From positions 1 through 64,000 of the forward strand of contig JAJPJN010000011.1 in NCBI GenBank assembly GCA_021324185.1: 64,000 nt of DNA. Direction: 5' to 3'. Position numbers and translations under genes: made by a program. This stretch comes from Terriglobia bacterium. Its GTDB lineage: Bacteria; Acidobacteriota; Terriglobia; Bryobacterales; Bryobacteraceae. Under the pieces are notes generated by a model. That model was not told the origin of the DNA. It searched no databases and saw only the letters and a program-made list of their open reading frames with translations. Positions 7,596-16,475 of the stretch are shown here, piece by piece (positions within the stretch are counted from its first letter, which is position 1; each line of letters starts with the position of its first letter).

Positions 7596-9650
7596 CTATT
7601 CGACGGCATCAGGCTTGATTGCACCTGCATTACCGCAAACGTACCGGTCAAACCAGTAGATCTGCCATTTCAGCACTTCCACCGCGTGCTTCGGCTCAGT
7701 GCGCAAGCTGTGCGGCTCGCGCGGGAAGATCACAAGTTCGGTTGGGACGCCGAAATGGTACAGGGCGCGAAAGAACTCTTCGCCTTGCCCGAGGGGCACG
7801 CGTTGATCCACGTCGCCATGCAAGATGAGCGTGGGAGTCTTCACGCGCGGAGCGTTGCGGATGGGTGAATATTTCCAGTACAGAGCAAAATTCTTCCAGA
7901 GGTCGCCGCCGAAATCGCGTGCATGACCGTAGAATCCATCGCGCGTTCCCTCCACGCTGATGAAATCGGAAATGCCACTCAGAGTAACCGCGCCTTTGAA
8001 ACGGTTCGTTTGCCCGACGATCCAGTCCGTCATAAACCCGCCAAAACTCTGGCCGGTGACGCCCAACCGGTTGGCGTCTATCCACGGGTATTTGCGAATG
8101 GCCGCATCAACACCAGCCATGATGTCCTGGTAAGCCTTGCCGCCCCACTCCTGATCGACACCGCGCTGAAAGGCCTCACCGTATCCAGATGAACCGCGCG
8201 GATTGGTCATCAACACGGCCCAACCGTGTGCCGCGTAGGATTCGGCCTCGAGGTTCCAATTGATGCCCCACATCCCATTCGGGCCACCATGGATCATCAA
8301 GATCATTGGATAACTTTGGCCGGGCTGCCAGTCCACGGGCTTCAGGAAAAATCCTTCGATATCCCAACCATCGGGCGCTTTGAAAGGCAAACGTTCGACC
8401 GGCTGCAGATCAAGCGAGGAAAGCAGCTTGTCATTGAGGTTCGTGAGCTGTGCGAGCTGTTTACCATCCAGGCCGGCGATAAACAGATCAGCCGGATGCC
8501 GATAATCGGCGGCAGTGTAAGCGATCTTTCCGGCAGTTTCATCCATATCCATGGCCGTTATGACAAATCCCGGCGCCAGCTCCGTTGCCTTGCCGCTTGC
8601 TACATCGAGCCGAAAGAGCGGATGTTCGCCACGGTACGCGCCAGTGAAATACAATGCACTGCTGTCTTTGGTCCACTCGATCTCATTGGGGTATGTGACT
8701 GTGTTGCTGACGAGCCGATACTTGCCCCCATCGACCGGAGAGATCCAGATCTTCGGAATGGCAACTTCGTCAATGCTGCCGATATAGGCGAGACTTCGCC
8801 CGTCTGGTGACCAGCGCAACGCACTGAGAGCCGTCTCGGGAGCAGACAACCGAACGGGAGTGCCTCCATTGGCAGGGATAACATTGAGCTCACTATTACG
8901 TAATAGAGACATGTCAGTCCGCTCGGTCAGATATGCGATTCGTGTCCCGTCGGACGACCATTGCGGCGTGGAGTCATTCCGCTGATCGCCGAAAGTAATC
9001 TGGTTGGCTGCACCGGTGGCAACGTCTACGACCCAGATGTGGTCCCGGCGGTCGTCATAAAAGCCTTTGCCGTCCACTTTGTATTCAGGGTTCGTGTAAT
9101 CGCGAACATCACTGCGCTCCTTGCCTGCAGGAAGAGAATCGCTGGGCCCGATCTTAGCCGTGCACGCAATATGTTTGCCGTCGGGGGACCACTGAAACGC
9201 GGTTACACCGTTCTTTAAATCCGTGATGCGGCGGGCTTCGCCTCCGCTCATAGAAAGCAGATAGATTTGCGTTCTTTGGAGCGCACCCGTGCGTGGATCG
9301 TGACGGGCGGAAAGGAAAGCGAGTGAGTGGCCGTCGGGGCTCCAACGTGGAGAGGTTGCACTTTCCGCGTCTGTGAGTGCCCATGGTTTATGCGATGCGT
9401 CAGTTGGCGCAATCCAAATCTGCGATATCTTGCGATTTAGTTTGCGATCGATAGCGGTGATGGTGAAAGCAACGAGTTTTCCGTCAGGCGAGATGTGTGG
9501 GTCGCCCGCGACCTGGAAAGAAAAATAATCTTCCGGCGCGATACCGCGTTTGGCTTCGCCATTTGCGGCGAAAAGCGAAATGCCAAATGCGATGCACAGC
9601 GCAGATGCTGCGGCCCATCGCCTTGCCGGGCGGCGTGCAGGACAGATCAT
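7596..9650 (-). CDS. Secreted S9-family prolyl oligopeptidase / acylaminoacyl peptidase
   Basis: The start is placed at ATG 9650 because it forms an ATGA overlap with the stop of the upstream amidohydrolase and gives a proper signal peptide (MICPARRPARRW then AAASALCIAFGISLFAA); the 11 residues added by starting at 9683 look non-native. The N-terminal half is a WD40-like/TolB-type beta-propeller with repeated SPDG/SSDG turns (HISPDGKLVAF, RWSPDGHSLAF, QWSPDGKHIA). The C-terminal alpha/beta hydrolase has the nucleophile in GQSFGG, the acid in HGDVDQRVP and the histidine in REPHSLR. Such enzymes trim short peptides in the periplasm. Translational coupling with a predicted metal-dependent amidohydrolase suggests joint peptide processing. 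About 684 aa. Confidence 0.92.
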   Translation of the reverse strand: MICPARRPARRWAAASALCIAFGISLFAANGEAKRGIAPEDYFSFQVAGDPHISPDGKLVAFTITAIDRKLNRKISQIWIAPTDASHKPWALTDAESATSPRWSPDGHSLAFLSARHDPRTGALQRTQIYLLSMSGGEARRITDLKNGVTAFQWSPDGKHIACTAKIGPSDSLPAGKERSDVRDYTNPEYKVDGKGFYDDRRDHIWVVDVATGAANQITFGDQRNDSTPQWSSDGTRIAYLTERTDMSLLRNSELNVIPANGGTPVRLSAPETALSALRWSPDGRSLAYIGSIDEVAIPKIWISPVDGGKYRLVSNTVTYPNEIEWTKDSSALYFTGAYRGEHPLFRLDVASGKATELAPGFVITAMDMDETAGKIAYTAADYRHPADLFIAGLDGKQLAQLTNLNDKLLSSLDLQPVERLPFKAPDGWDIEGFFLKPVDWQPGQSYPMILMIHGGPNGMWGINWNLEAESYAAHGWAVLMTNPRGSSGYGEAFQRGVDQEWGGKAYQDIMAGVDAAIRKYPWIDANRLGVTGQSFGGFMTDWIVGQTNRFKGAVTLSGISDFISVEGTRDGFYGHARDFGGDLWKNFALYWKYSPIRNAPRVKTPTLILHGDVDQRVPLGQGEEFFRALYHFGVPTELVIFPREPHSLRTEPKHAVEVLKWQIYWFDRYVCGNAGAIKPDAVE

Positions 9651-10882
9651 GGAATGGCCATGGGGGCGGGACGAGTATCGCAAACAACTTCTCCTTCTTT
9701 GAAGACAAGCAAGGGGTCGCGAAGATAATTCAGGTTTTCCAGTGGATTACCGCTTAGAAATACAAGATCTGCGAAGCAATTTGTTTCCAGGCGGCCCAGT
9801 AACGGCTGGCCCAGGTAGCGGGCGCTATCGCTTGTCGCACTGCGCAACGCAGAGGCTGGGGACATCCCCGCGTTGACGTATTCCAAAAGCTCGTCGACAA
9901 TTGAATTGAAAGGTGTGCTGGCGACGCCGCAATCAGTGCCGGCTAGTATTGGTACGTCGAACTCAAGGAATTTGGCCGTATGCCGCCTGCGTGATTCCAG
10001 CCGCGCAACCGCATCATGATCATGGCCGTTCTGGCTTCCGGATTCGCGGATTGTCTGGGCAATGCGAACACCGGAGATGGCGGTAGGACTTACGATTACG
10101 CCTTGGTCCTTCATGCGGACTGCGATTTCGGGATCGAACTTCGGCGGCCCGTGTGGCCGGACGAAGCTGGCGTGCTCAATGATGTCGACTCCAGCATCGA
10201 GCGCGCGGACAATGCTTTCCACAGCGTGACAATGCGCTGATATGTGTACGCCGTTCGCCTTCGCGGACGCGACCGCCTCGCGCATGATGGAAAGCGCGAG
10301 ATCTGCTTCGCTCGGGCGAGTACCCGGCGTTAATCCACCACCCGAGGCGATCAGTTTCACGAATGCCGCGCCACTGCGCACTTGACTGTCCACGGCGCGC
10401 CGGGCCTCGGCGGGCGTAGTAACCTCAATCCCGAAGAAATGACAATGACCCTGGGGGCGTGTCAGAGGGCATCCCGCCGCCAATATGCGCGGCCCCAAGA
10501 TGTCTCCGTACTGAACTGCTTTTTGAAAGCGAAAAACGAGGTCAGCCGGACCGCCGCAATCGCGAACTGTTGTGATGCCGGCGGAGATAGCCAGTGCCGC
10601 ATTGCGCGCCGCGATTTGGAGTTTGGCGTCATCACCCGTATTCAAAAAGCTGGCCCGCGGCGCTGATCCGGCGTCGAGAAAAAGGTGGACATGGCCGTCA
10701 ATTAACCCCGGGCAAACATATGCGCCATCCGCATCAATACGGAAATCGTCAGGGGTGACGGGCAGAGCCGGCGATACGGAGGCAATCCGGCCGTCCTGGA
10801 CCAGAATGTTCATGCCTTCGCGAGCAACCCCAGCGGGAGCGTCGATCAGGGTGGCATTAGTGATCAACGTGGATTTCTTCAT
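9647..10882 (-). CDS. Metal-dependent amidohydrolase (imidazolonepropionase / Xaa-Pro dipeptidase-like)
   Basis: At 411 aa this is a typical TIM-barrel amidohydrolase. Metal-binding residues are visible: the H-x-H pair in CPGLIDGHVHLF, later histidines in HISAHCHA and DIIEHASF, and the catalytic aspartate in ILAGTDCG. The small beta-sandwich flanks the barrel at both ends (ITNATLIDAPAG ... DLVFLSGNPLENL). Close relatives act on carboxy-terminal dipeptides, aryl phosphates or imidazolonepropionate. No signal peptide is seen, so it is probably cytoplasmic. Its stop overlaps the start of the S9 peptidase gene (ATGA). The upstream intergenic region holds nested inverted repeats shared with the divergent BNR-propeller gene. 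Confidence 0.85.
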   Translation of the reverse strand: MKKSTLITNATLIDAPAGVAREGMNILVQDGRIASVSPALPVTPDDFRIDADGAYVCPGLIDGHVHLFLDAGSAPRASFLNTGDDAKLQIAARNAALAISAGITTVRDCGGPADLVFRFQKAVQYGDILGPRILAAGCPLTRPQGHCHFFGIEVTTPAEARRAVDSQVRSGAAFVKLIASGGGLTPGTRPSEADLALSIMREAVASAKANGVHISAHCHAVESIVRALDAGVDIIEHASFVRPHGPPKFDPEIAVRMKDQGVIVSPTAISGVRIAQTIRESGSQNGHDHDAVARLESRRRHTAKFLEFDVPILAGTDCGVASTPFNSIVDELLEYVNAGMSPASALRSATSDSARYLGQPLLGRLETNCFADLVFLSGNPLENLNYLRDPLLVFKEGEVVCDTRPAPMAIP

Positions 10883-10940
10883 TCCCGCAGTGCCGACGAA
10901 TAACTCAACAGCTATTGTACGGAGAAGGGTAAATAGAAGA

Positions 10941-11042
10941 CAAATCGATATTTTTGACTCGATTGATCGGCAGCATCGATAAATGCCTTAAATCCCGGCG
11001 AATCGCCATTATCGATGACTGTCATAGGCCAATATCGATTTG
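10941..11042. promoter_or_regulatory. Two nested inverted repeats in a divergent promoter region
   Basis: The outer pair CAAATCGATATT (10941-10952) and its exact complement AATATCGATTTG (11031-11042) flank an inner exact pair CATCGATAA (10974-10982) and TTATCGATG (11009-11017). All four arms contain ATCGAT. They lie between the divergent amidohydrolase and BNR-propeller genes. A shared operator for a dimeric or looping regulator is the simplest reading; a cruciform is possible. The regulator is not identified. Confidence 0.45.
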
Positions 11043-11084
11043 ACAACACCTATGTATCCTCGACAATACTGGCCCTTGAAAGCT

Positions 11085-14000
11085 ATGTGGAAACAACTCG
11101 CATGCGGGCTCCTCGCGGCCGTGCTGGCCATGGCGGCAAGCGTGAATCCGCGGGATTTAAACGCGCTGAAGTGGCGTAACATCGGGCCGAACCGTGGAGG
11201 CCGCTCGCAGGCGGCGGCCGGCAGTTCGCGGCGGCCCGCAGAATACTACTTTGGCGCTACTGGCGGAGGCTTATGGAAGACGACTAACGGCGGCATAACA
11301 TGGATGCCCGTGACAGACGGCCAGATTCACAGCTCATCGGTTGGCGCTGTTGCAGTTTCGGAATCGAACCCTGACGTCGTGTACATCGGCATGGGCGAAA
11401 CAGAACTGCGCAGCAGCGTCATGCAAGGCGATGGCGTGTACAAGAGCACTGATGCAGGGAAGACCTGGAAGCACATGGGCCTGGCCGAAACACAAGCTAT
11501 CTCACGCATTCGCATCGATCCGGCGAATCCCGATATTGTATATGTCGCTGCGCTTGGACATCCATTCGGACGCAATGAAGAGAGAGGCGTTTTCCGGTCC
11601 ACCGATGGCGGAGCAACATGGAAACGCGTGCTGTACCGCAATAATCGTTCCGGCGCCATTGACCTGGCGATGGACTCGCACAATCCGCGAGTGCTTTTTG
11701 CAGCCATTTGGGATGTTTATCGCACTCCCTGGCTGCTTTCTAGTGGGGGCCCCGGAAGCGGCTTATTCAAATCCACGGACGGTGGCGACAGGTGGACCGA
11801 GATTACGCGCAATCCGGGGCTCCCGAAGGGCATCATCGGCAAGATTAACGTCAGCATTTCGGGTGCGGACTCCGACCGTGTTTACGCAATGGTGGAGGCA
11901 GACGATGGTGGTCTGTTCCAATCGAACGACGCAGGACAATCCTGGACATTGGTGAACTCGGACCGCACCATTCGCCAGCGCGCGTTTTATTTTTCACGCA
12001 TCCTTGCCGACCCGAATAAACGCGACACGATCTATGCGCTGAACGTGGAATTCTATCGCTCAGATGACGGAGGCAAGACGTTTGAATTGATGCACACGCC
12101 GCACGCCGATCACCACGACCTCTGGATCGCACCGAATGATTCCCGGCGCATGATCAGCAGCGACGATGGCGGCGGGTCGGTCTCGATTGATGGTGGAAAG
12201 ACGTGGACGGCCGAGCAGTATCCAACCGGGCAGTTCTACCATGTGGCGACCACAGTAGACATTCCATATAACGTCTGCGGATCGCAGCAGGATGACGGAA
12301 CTGCGTGCGTGCCCAGCGGCCCAGCTTCGAACATGCACAATCCGGCTGCCGCACCGGGTGACTGGTTCTACAGCGTGGCTGGCGGCGAGGCCGGTTACGT
12401 GGCAACAGATCCGAAAAACGCAAACATTTTTTACGGCGGGGATCAAGCCGGTTTGATCACGCGTTACGACCGCCGCACGGGAGAAACGAGATCCATTCCT
12501 GTGTATCCCGTCTTCTTCTCAGGCATGCCCGCAAGCGCGCTGAAAGAACGATGGCAATGGACATTCCCGATCGTGTTTTCGCCAGTGGATGCCAACGTGC
12601 TCTATACGTCTTCACAACATCTCTGGAAGACAACTACACAGGGACAGCGCTGGGAAATGATCAGCGCTGATCTCACTCGAAACAACCCGGCAACGTTAGG
12701 CGATTCGGGCGGCCCGATTACGAAAGATCAAAATGGGCCCGAAATTTACGCGACCATCTTTTCGATTGCGCCTTCCAGACACGACGTAAATACGATCTGG
12801 ACCGGCTCGGACGATGGCCTTGTGCAAATCACGCAAGACGGCGGAAAGACATGGCATAACGTCACTCCACCTGAACTGAAAGAATTTACGCGGATCAGTC
12901 TGATTGAAGCATCTACGCATGATCCGGGCGGCGCGTATATAGCTGCACGACGCAACCAGCTTGATGACCGCGCGCCTTATATATACAAAACTCACGATTA
13001 TGGAAAGAGCTGGACCAAAATCGTCAACGGCATTCCCGCTGATGATTTTGCGCAAGCTATTCGCGAAGACACAGAGCGGAGCGGTCTGCTGTATTTAGGG
13101 ACAGAGCACGGCGTTTACTATTCCTTTGATGACGGCGCTAACTGGCAACCCCTGTCGCTGAACTTGCCGGATACGCAAGTGGCGGATATCGCGGTCGAGA
13201 AGAACGATCTGGTTATCGCAACTCACGGACGATCTTTTTACGTGCTTGATGACATTGATGTCCTGCGCCAACTGAGTGATGAGATCACCAGCAGCAACGC
13301 CTATCTATTTGCACCAGAGCCCGCCATACGGCCATTGCGGCCGGCAACGATCGACTACTATCTGGGACAGCCGGCGGCCAAGGCAGTTCTAGAAATACTT
13401 GACGCTCAAGGCCAAGTGGTGCGGACGTTTGACAGTACGGCCGCTGATAAGAGCCAACGGTTGCCGGCCACCGCTGGAACGAACAGGGTGGAGTGGGATC
13501 TACGCTATCCAGGAGCAACGGTATTTCCGGGCATGGTTCTTCGCTACGCAGTTCCAGGGGAGGGCCCTGTGGCGCCGCCCGGCAAATACACTGTTCGCCT
13601 GATTGCAAATGGCACGATGCGGGAACAGCCGCTGGTTATCCAGCGGGATCCGAGACTAACTGACGTGACGGATGCGGAGCTTCAGGAACAGTTCAAGTTA
13701 GCCATGCAGATTCGCGATGAACTAAGCCGGGCGCATGAAGCCGTGATTCGGATTCGGGCACTCGATAATCAACTCAAAAAAAGCACGGCGGATGCGGCGA
13801 ATGCTGATATCTCCCGACGCGCGGCGTCGATCAAATCCAAGCTGGATGAGATCGAATCCGATCTATATCAGGTTAAGAATCGCAGCCCGCGTGACACGTT
13901 GAATTATCCAATCAAGCTGAACAACCAATTAGCAGTTCTGCAGCGAATCGTAGATACGGGTGATTATCCACCGACGGATCAAGACTATGCGGTCTTTCGG

Positions 14001-14120
14001 GAGCTGACTGCAAAATTGAACGGAATTCTCGGTCGCCTCGACCAAGTTGTCGCGACTGATTTGAAGCAACTGAACGGGCAACTTGCCGCACACAAGTTGC
14101 CGCCGGTTGGCGTGAATTGA
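11085..14120 (+). CDS. Exported sortilin/VPS10-like BNR-repeat propeller protein
   Basis: I prefer the ATG at 11085, since it starts a compact signal peptide (MWKQLACGLLAAVLAMAASV); ATG 11052 and TTG 11040 are in frame, but the TTG lies inside the outer inverted repeat. The mature part is a large beta-propeller with many Asp-box/BNR signatures (TTNGGITW, STDAGKTW, STDGGATW, SNDAGQSW, TQDGGKTW, SFDDGANW), each next to a strand ending in a hydrophobic run. A coiled-coil-prone helical tail follows from about residue 880 (LSRAHEAVIRIRALDNQLKKS). Such 1000-aa proteins are common in Acidobacteriota and Bacteroidota and are often called glycosyl hydrolases, but no catalytic residues are evident. Function unknown; likely periplasmic or surface-bound. 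Confidence 0.85.
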   Translation: MWKQLACGLLAAVLAMAASVNPRDLNALKWRNIGPNRGGRSQAAAGSSRRPAEYYFGATGGGLWKTTNGGITWMPVTDGQIHSSSVGAVAVSESNPDVVYIGMGETELRSSVMQGDGVYKSTDAGKTWKHMGLAETQAISRIRIDPANPDIVYVAALGHPFGRNEERGVFRSTDGGATWKRVLYRNNRSGAIDLAMDSHNPRVLFAAIWDVYRTPWLLSSGGPGSGLFKSTDGGDRWTEITRNPGLPKGIIGKINVSISGADSDRVYAMVEADDGGLFQSNDAGQSWTLVNSDRTIRQRAFYFSRILADPNKRDTIYALNVEFYRSDDGGKTFELMHTPHADHHDLWIAPNDSRRMISSDDGGGSVSIDGGKTWTAEQYPTGQFYHVATTVDIPYNVCGSQQDDGTACVPSGPASNMHNPAAAPGDWFYSVAGGEAGYVATDPKNANIFYGGDQAGLITRYDRRTGETRSIPVYPVFFSGMPASALKERWQWTFPIVFSPVDANVLYTSSQHLWKTTTQGQRWEMISADLTRNNPATLGDSGGPITKDQNGPEIYATIFSIAPSRHDVNTIWTGSDDGLVQITQDGGKTWHNVTPPELKEFTRISLIEASTHDPGGAYIAARRNQLDDRAPYIYKTHDYGKSWTKIVNGIPADDFAQAIREDTERSGLLYLGTEHGVYYSFDDGANWQPLSLNLPDTQVADIAVEKNDLVIATHGRSFYVLDDIDVLRQLSDEITSSNAYLFAPEPAIRPLRPATIDYYLGQPAAKAVLEILDAQGQVVRTFDSTAADKSQRLPATAGTNRVEWDLRYPGATVFPGMVLRYAVPGEGPVAPPGKYTVRLIANGTMREQPLVIQRDPRLTDVTDAELQEQFKLAMQIRDELSRAHEAVIRIRALDNQLKKSTADAANADISRRAASIKSKLDEIESDLYQVKNRSPRDTLNYPIKLNNQLAVLQRIVDTGDYPPTDQDYAVFRELTAKLNGILGRLDQVVATDLKQLNGQLAAHKLPPVGVN

Positions 14121-14125
14121 GGCGG

Positions 14126-15574
14126 TTACGGTTTCCTGATTCGGTAGTAACTGCCAGCAATAAATTTGGTCGCCTTGCCGGAAAGATCAAGCTCGAATTT
14201 GATCAACTCGCCATCTTGCGATCCGCCGTGCATTTTGAAGGTATTCGGACCCGCGGGCGTCAATCGCACTCTTGAATCCCATGGATTGGCAGATTCAGGA
14301 GAGATCATGATCAGCTCGCCATCGGCGATGAGGATTTGAGCGTCAACGTGCTTCCAGGTGTAAATGCCAACATAGTTGGTCCACGCTGGGTCAGCAACAG
14401 CGGGCGGCTTTGGTCGTGCGGTTGCTTTCGCAACCGCAGGCGCCATTATACTTAGTGCCTCATTAACGTAATAAGTGGGATCGGCGTCGTACCCATTGAT
14501 TAGCACAATTACTCCGAATTTCTCAGCCGGAACCCATTCCATCAAGCTCTTATAGCCAGGCGCCGCGCCATCTTTGCCTACCCGGGTTTGCTGGCCAACG
14601 TGGCGAATTGCGAACCCGAGTCCCTCGGCCGATTGCCAGTCCGGACGTAACCACTGCACACGCTGCATCTCGCGCAGCGTTGATCCTTTTAGAATTTGAG
14701 ATCCGCCAGCGGGGCCATCTCGAAATTGGAGCGACATAAACTTTGCCAAATCCTCAACATTCGACGCCAAGCCGGCGGATGGCGTCAAAGCGCGCGCATC
14801 GATAAAGTCTTCCGCTTCCCTGGGAACGCCCGGCTCATGCTTGCGGTAGCCGACGGCCAGATTTGTTGCTTCTACAGTAGGTTCGATCAAAGTAGATGTC
14901 ATACCGAGTGGCCGTAAAATGTGCTTTTCAACATACTGCGGGTACGGCTCGCCGGCTACAGAGGTTACTACTTCGCCTGCAACGGCCAAAGCTAAATTCG
15001 AATATTTATACTCAGTCTCGGGCGGAAAAACAGCCGGCTCTTCCGGAATCAGCCGCATCATCTCTTCGCGGCTCGGAAATTTAAGATCGTTCCAATAGGA
15101 GAGCGGAAGTTCTCTCGCAAGGCCTGATGTGTGGGTCAACAAGGTCCAGACTGTGATTGGCGGTGCATCCGGTTTGGGTTCCTGCACGTGAAACCACGTG
15201 AGATGTTTCGATACCGGGTCGTCAAGCTGGAGTTTTCCGGCATCGCGGAGCTGCATAATCGCGGTCGCGGTGAATACTTTGGAAATCGATGCTATCCGGT
15301 ACAGCGTAGTGGGACTGGCCGGGATGCGCTTCTCGATGTTGGCGAAACTGTAGCCTTTCGACCAGATGAGGTTCTGGTCATAAACAATACCAATGGACAA
15401 ACCGGGCTCCTGGCGCGAGGCTACGGCTGCTTCAATCCAGGCGTCCAATACTTTCAGTGGCCCGGCAACTTCGGGCTTTTGGGCGAGCCCTGTAGCTTCC
15501 GCGCTGCATTGCAACGCGATCAGTAAAGAACAAATGAAAATTCCAGCAATACGTCTAGAGCTTGGCAATTGCAA
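14126..15574 (-). CDS. Exported serine beta-lactamase-like hydrolase (class C / D-aminopeptidase type)
   Basis: The start is placed at TTG 15574, nine bases after AGGAG, giving MQLPSSRRIAGIF and a signal peptide ending near CSAEA; the longer TTG at 15592 lacks a ribosome-binding site. The catalytic S-x-x-K appears in YRIASISKVFTATA and the Y-x-N motif in YKYSNLALAV. The third motif is a degenerate KDGAAPGY in place of K/H-T-G. A C-terminal beta domain follows (WTNYVGIYTWKHVDAQILIADGE). Such proteins are usually esterases, D-amino-acid peptidases or peptidoglycan-related hydrolases; resistance to antibiotics cannot be inferred. Its 5' end overlaps the upstream GH43-like gene, so it is translated from the same message. 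Confidence 0.85.
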   Translation of the reverse strand: MQLPSSRRIAGIFICSLLIALQCSAEATGLAQKPEVAGPLKVLDAWIEAAVASRQEPGLSIGIVYDQNLIWSKGYSFANIEKRIPASPTTLYRIASISKVFTATAIMQLRDAGKLQLDDPVSKHLTWFHVQEPKPDAPPITVWTLLTHTSGLARELPLSYWNDLKFPSREEMMRLIPEEPAVFPPETEYKYSNLALAVAGEVVTSVAGEPYPQYVEKHILRPLGMTSTLIEPTVEATNLAVGYRKHEPGVPREAEDFIDARALTPSAGLASNVEDLAKFMSLQFRDGPAGGSQILKGSTLREMQRVQWLRPDWQSAEGLGFAIRHVGQQTRVGKDGAAPGYKSLMEWVPAEKFGVIVLINGYDADPTYYVNEALSIMAPAVAKATARPKPPAVADPAWTNYVGIYTWKHVDAQILIADGELIMISPESANPWDSRVRLTPAGPNTFKMHGGSQDGELIKFELDLSGKATKFIAGSYYRIRKP

Positions 15575-16475
15575 TTCCACTCTCTCCTGCAATCGAATAC
15601 AACAAATAAGTTTGACCGCCCTCCCGATAAATCGCTGGATCTCTGAGTTGCCGCACTTTTCCCGGCGCTAAATCTATCTTGGAAGGTTCCAAAGGTCTAT
15701 CGACCCCTTCGTAATTCGTTTCCGGCGCGAGCACTGTAACTGGCGGTGAAGCCTTCCACTTAATCCAGTCCGGCGTCAGATCGATATAAGAGACCAGAAT
15801 TCGCTCCGGACAGTCTCCAATTCTCGAATAATAAACGGCCAGGCGATTACCTTGGAGGTCAACGGCTGCGTGTCGCAAAACCAGAGTTGGGTTTTCATTG
15901 AAGAGCGTAGGACCCTGCTCGAACGGGCTGACGCCGTCACGCGAGCGTAAAAAGACGCCTGCCCTGGCGATTGCGTAATAGTACCCATTCCAATGGAACA
16001 CACGGAAATACGCTGGACCTAATGCCACCGAGCGCGCGCTGAAGTGAAGTCCGTCGGTAGAAACTGCGAGTAAGGTCTTCTGCGACTCGATTTTTTTGCC
16101 CGTACCTTCTGCAGGGCAGTGGAAATACATGAGTATTTGCCGTTTCTCAGAGTCCGCATGGACATCCGGAGAGGCTATATGGTCGTGACAAAGGCTGACC
16201 TCACCTAAATGCAGAGTACCCGGGTCGTATATCTTCCAGGGGCCATCGAGTTGGTCGGCATACGCGAGGCGAATAAACTTACCTTGGTGGTGCGCGAAGT
16301 ACAAGTAATATTTTCCCAGTGGCTTTTGTACCCAATCCGGCACGCGAATTAGCGACGGTCCGTTGATGTTGTCGCCAAGTGTTGCGCTGAGTTGCGGGGT
16401 AATGATCGGATTATGGGGCAGCCGCACTGGATGCAACGCTGCGGTTGCAAAGAAAAGAGCTAGCAGGATTCGCAT
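15555..16475 (-). CDS. Exported five-bladed-propeller glycosidase-like protein (GH43-like)
   Basis: The 306-aa product begins with a signal peptide (MRILLALFFATAAL). It has propeller features seen in GH43/GH32-like proteins: NPIITPQL, GKYYLYFAHHQG, DGPWKIYDPG, HIASPDVHADSEKRQILMYF and a repeating pattern of aromatic strands (YYYAIARAG, LAVYYSRIG). An acidic residue near the first blade (D in SPDVH) fits, but I cannot assign the catalytic triad with certainty, so activity is unproven. It overlaps the upstream cystathionine gamma-synthase-like gene by 16 bases and the downstream serine hydrolase by about 20, making a coupled three-gene unit of unrelated functions. Confidence 0.7.
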   Translation of the reverse strand: MRILLALFFATAALHPVRLPHNPIITPQLSATLGDNINGPSLIRVPDWVQKPLGKYYLYFAHHQGKFIRLAYADQLDGPWKIYDPGTLHLGEVSLCHDHIASPDVHADSEKRQILMYFHCPAEGTGKKIESQKTLLAVSTDGLHFSARSVALGPAYFRVFHWNGYYYAIARAGVFLRSRDGVSPFEQGPTLFNENPTLVLRHAAVDLQGNRLAVYYSRIGDCPERILVSYIDLTPDWIKWKASPPVTVLAPETNYEGVDRPLEPSKIDLAPGKVRQLRDPAIYREGGQTYLLYSIAGESGIAIAKL

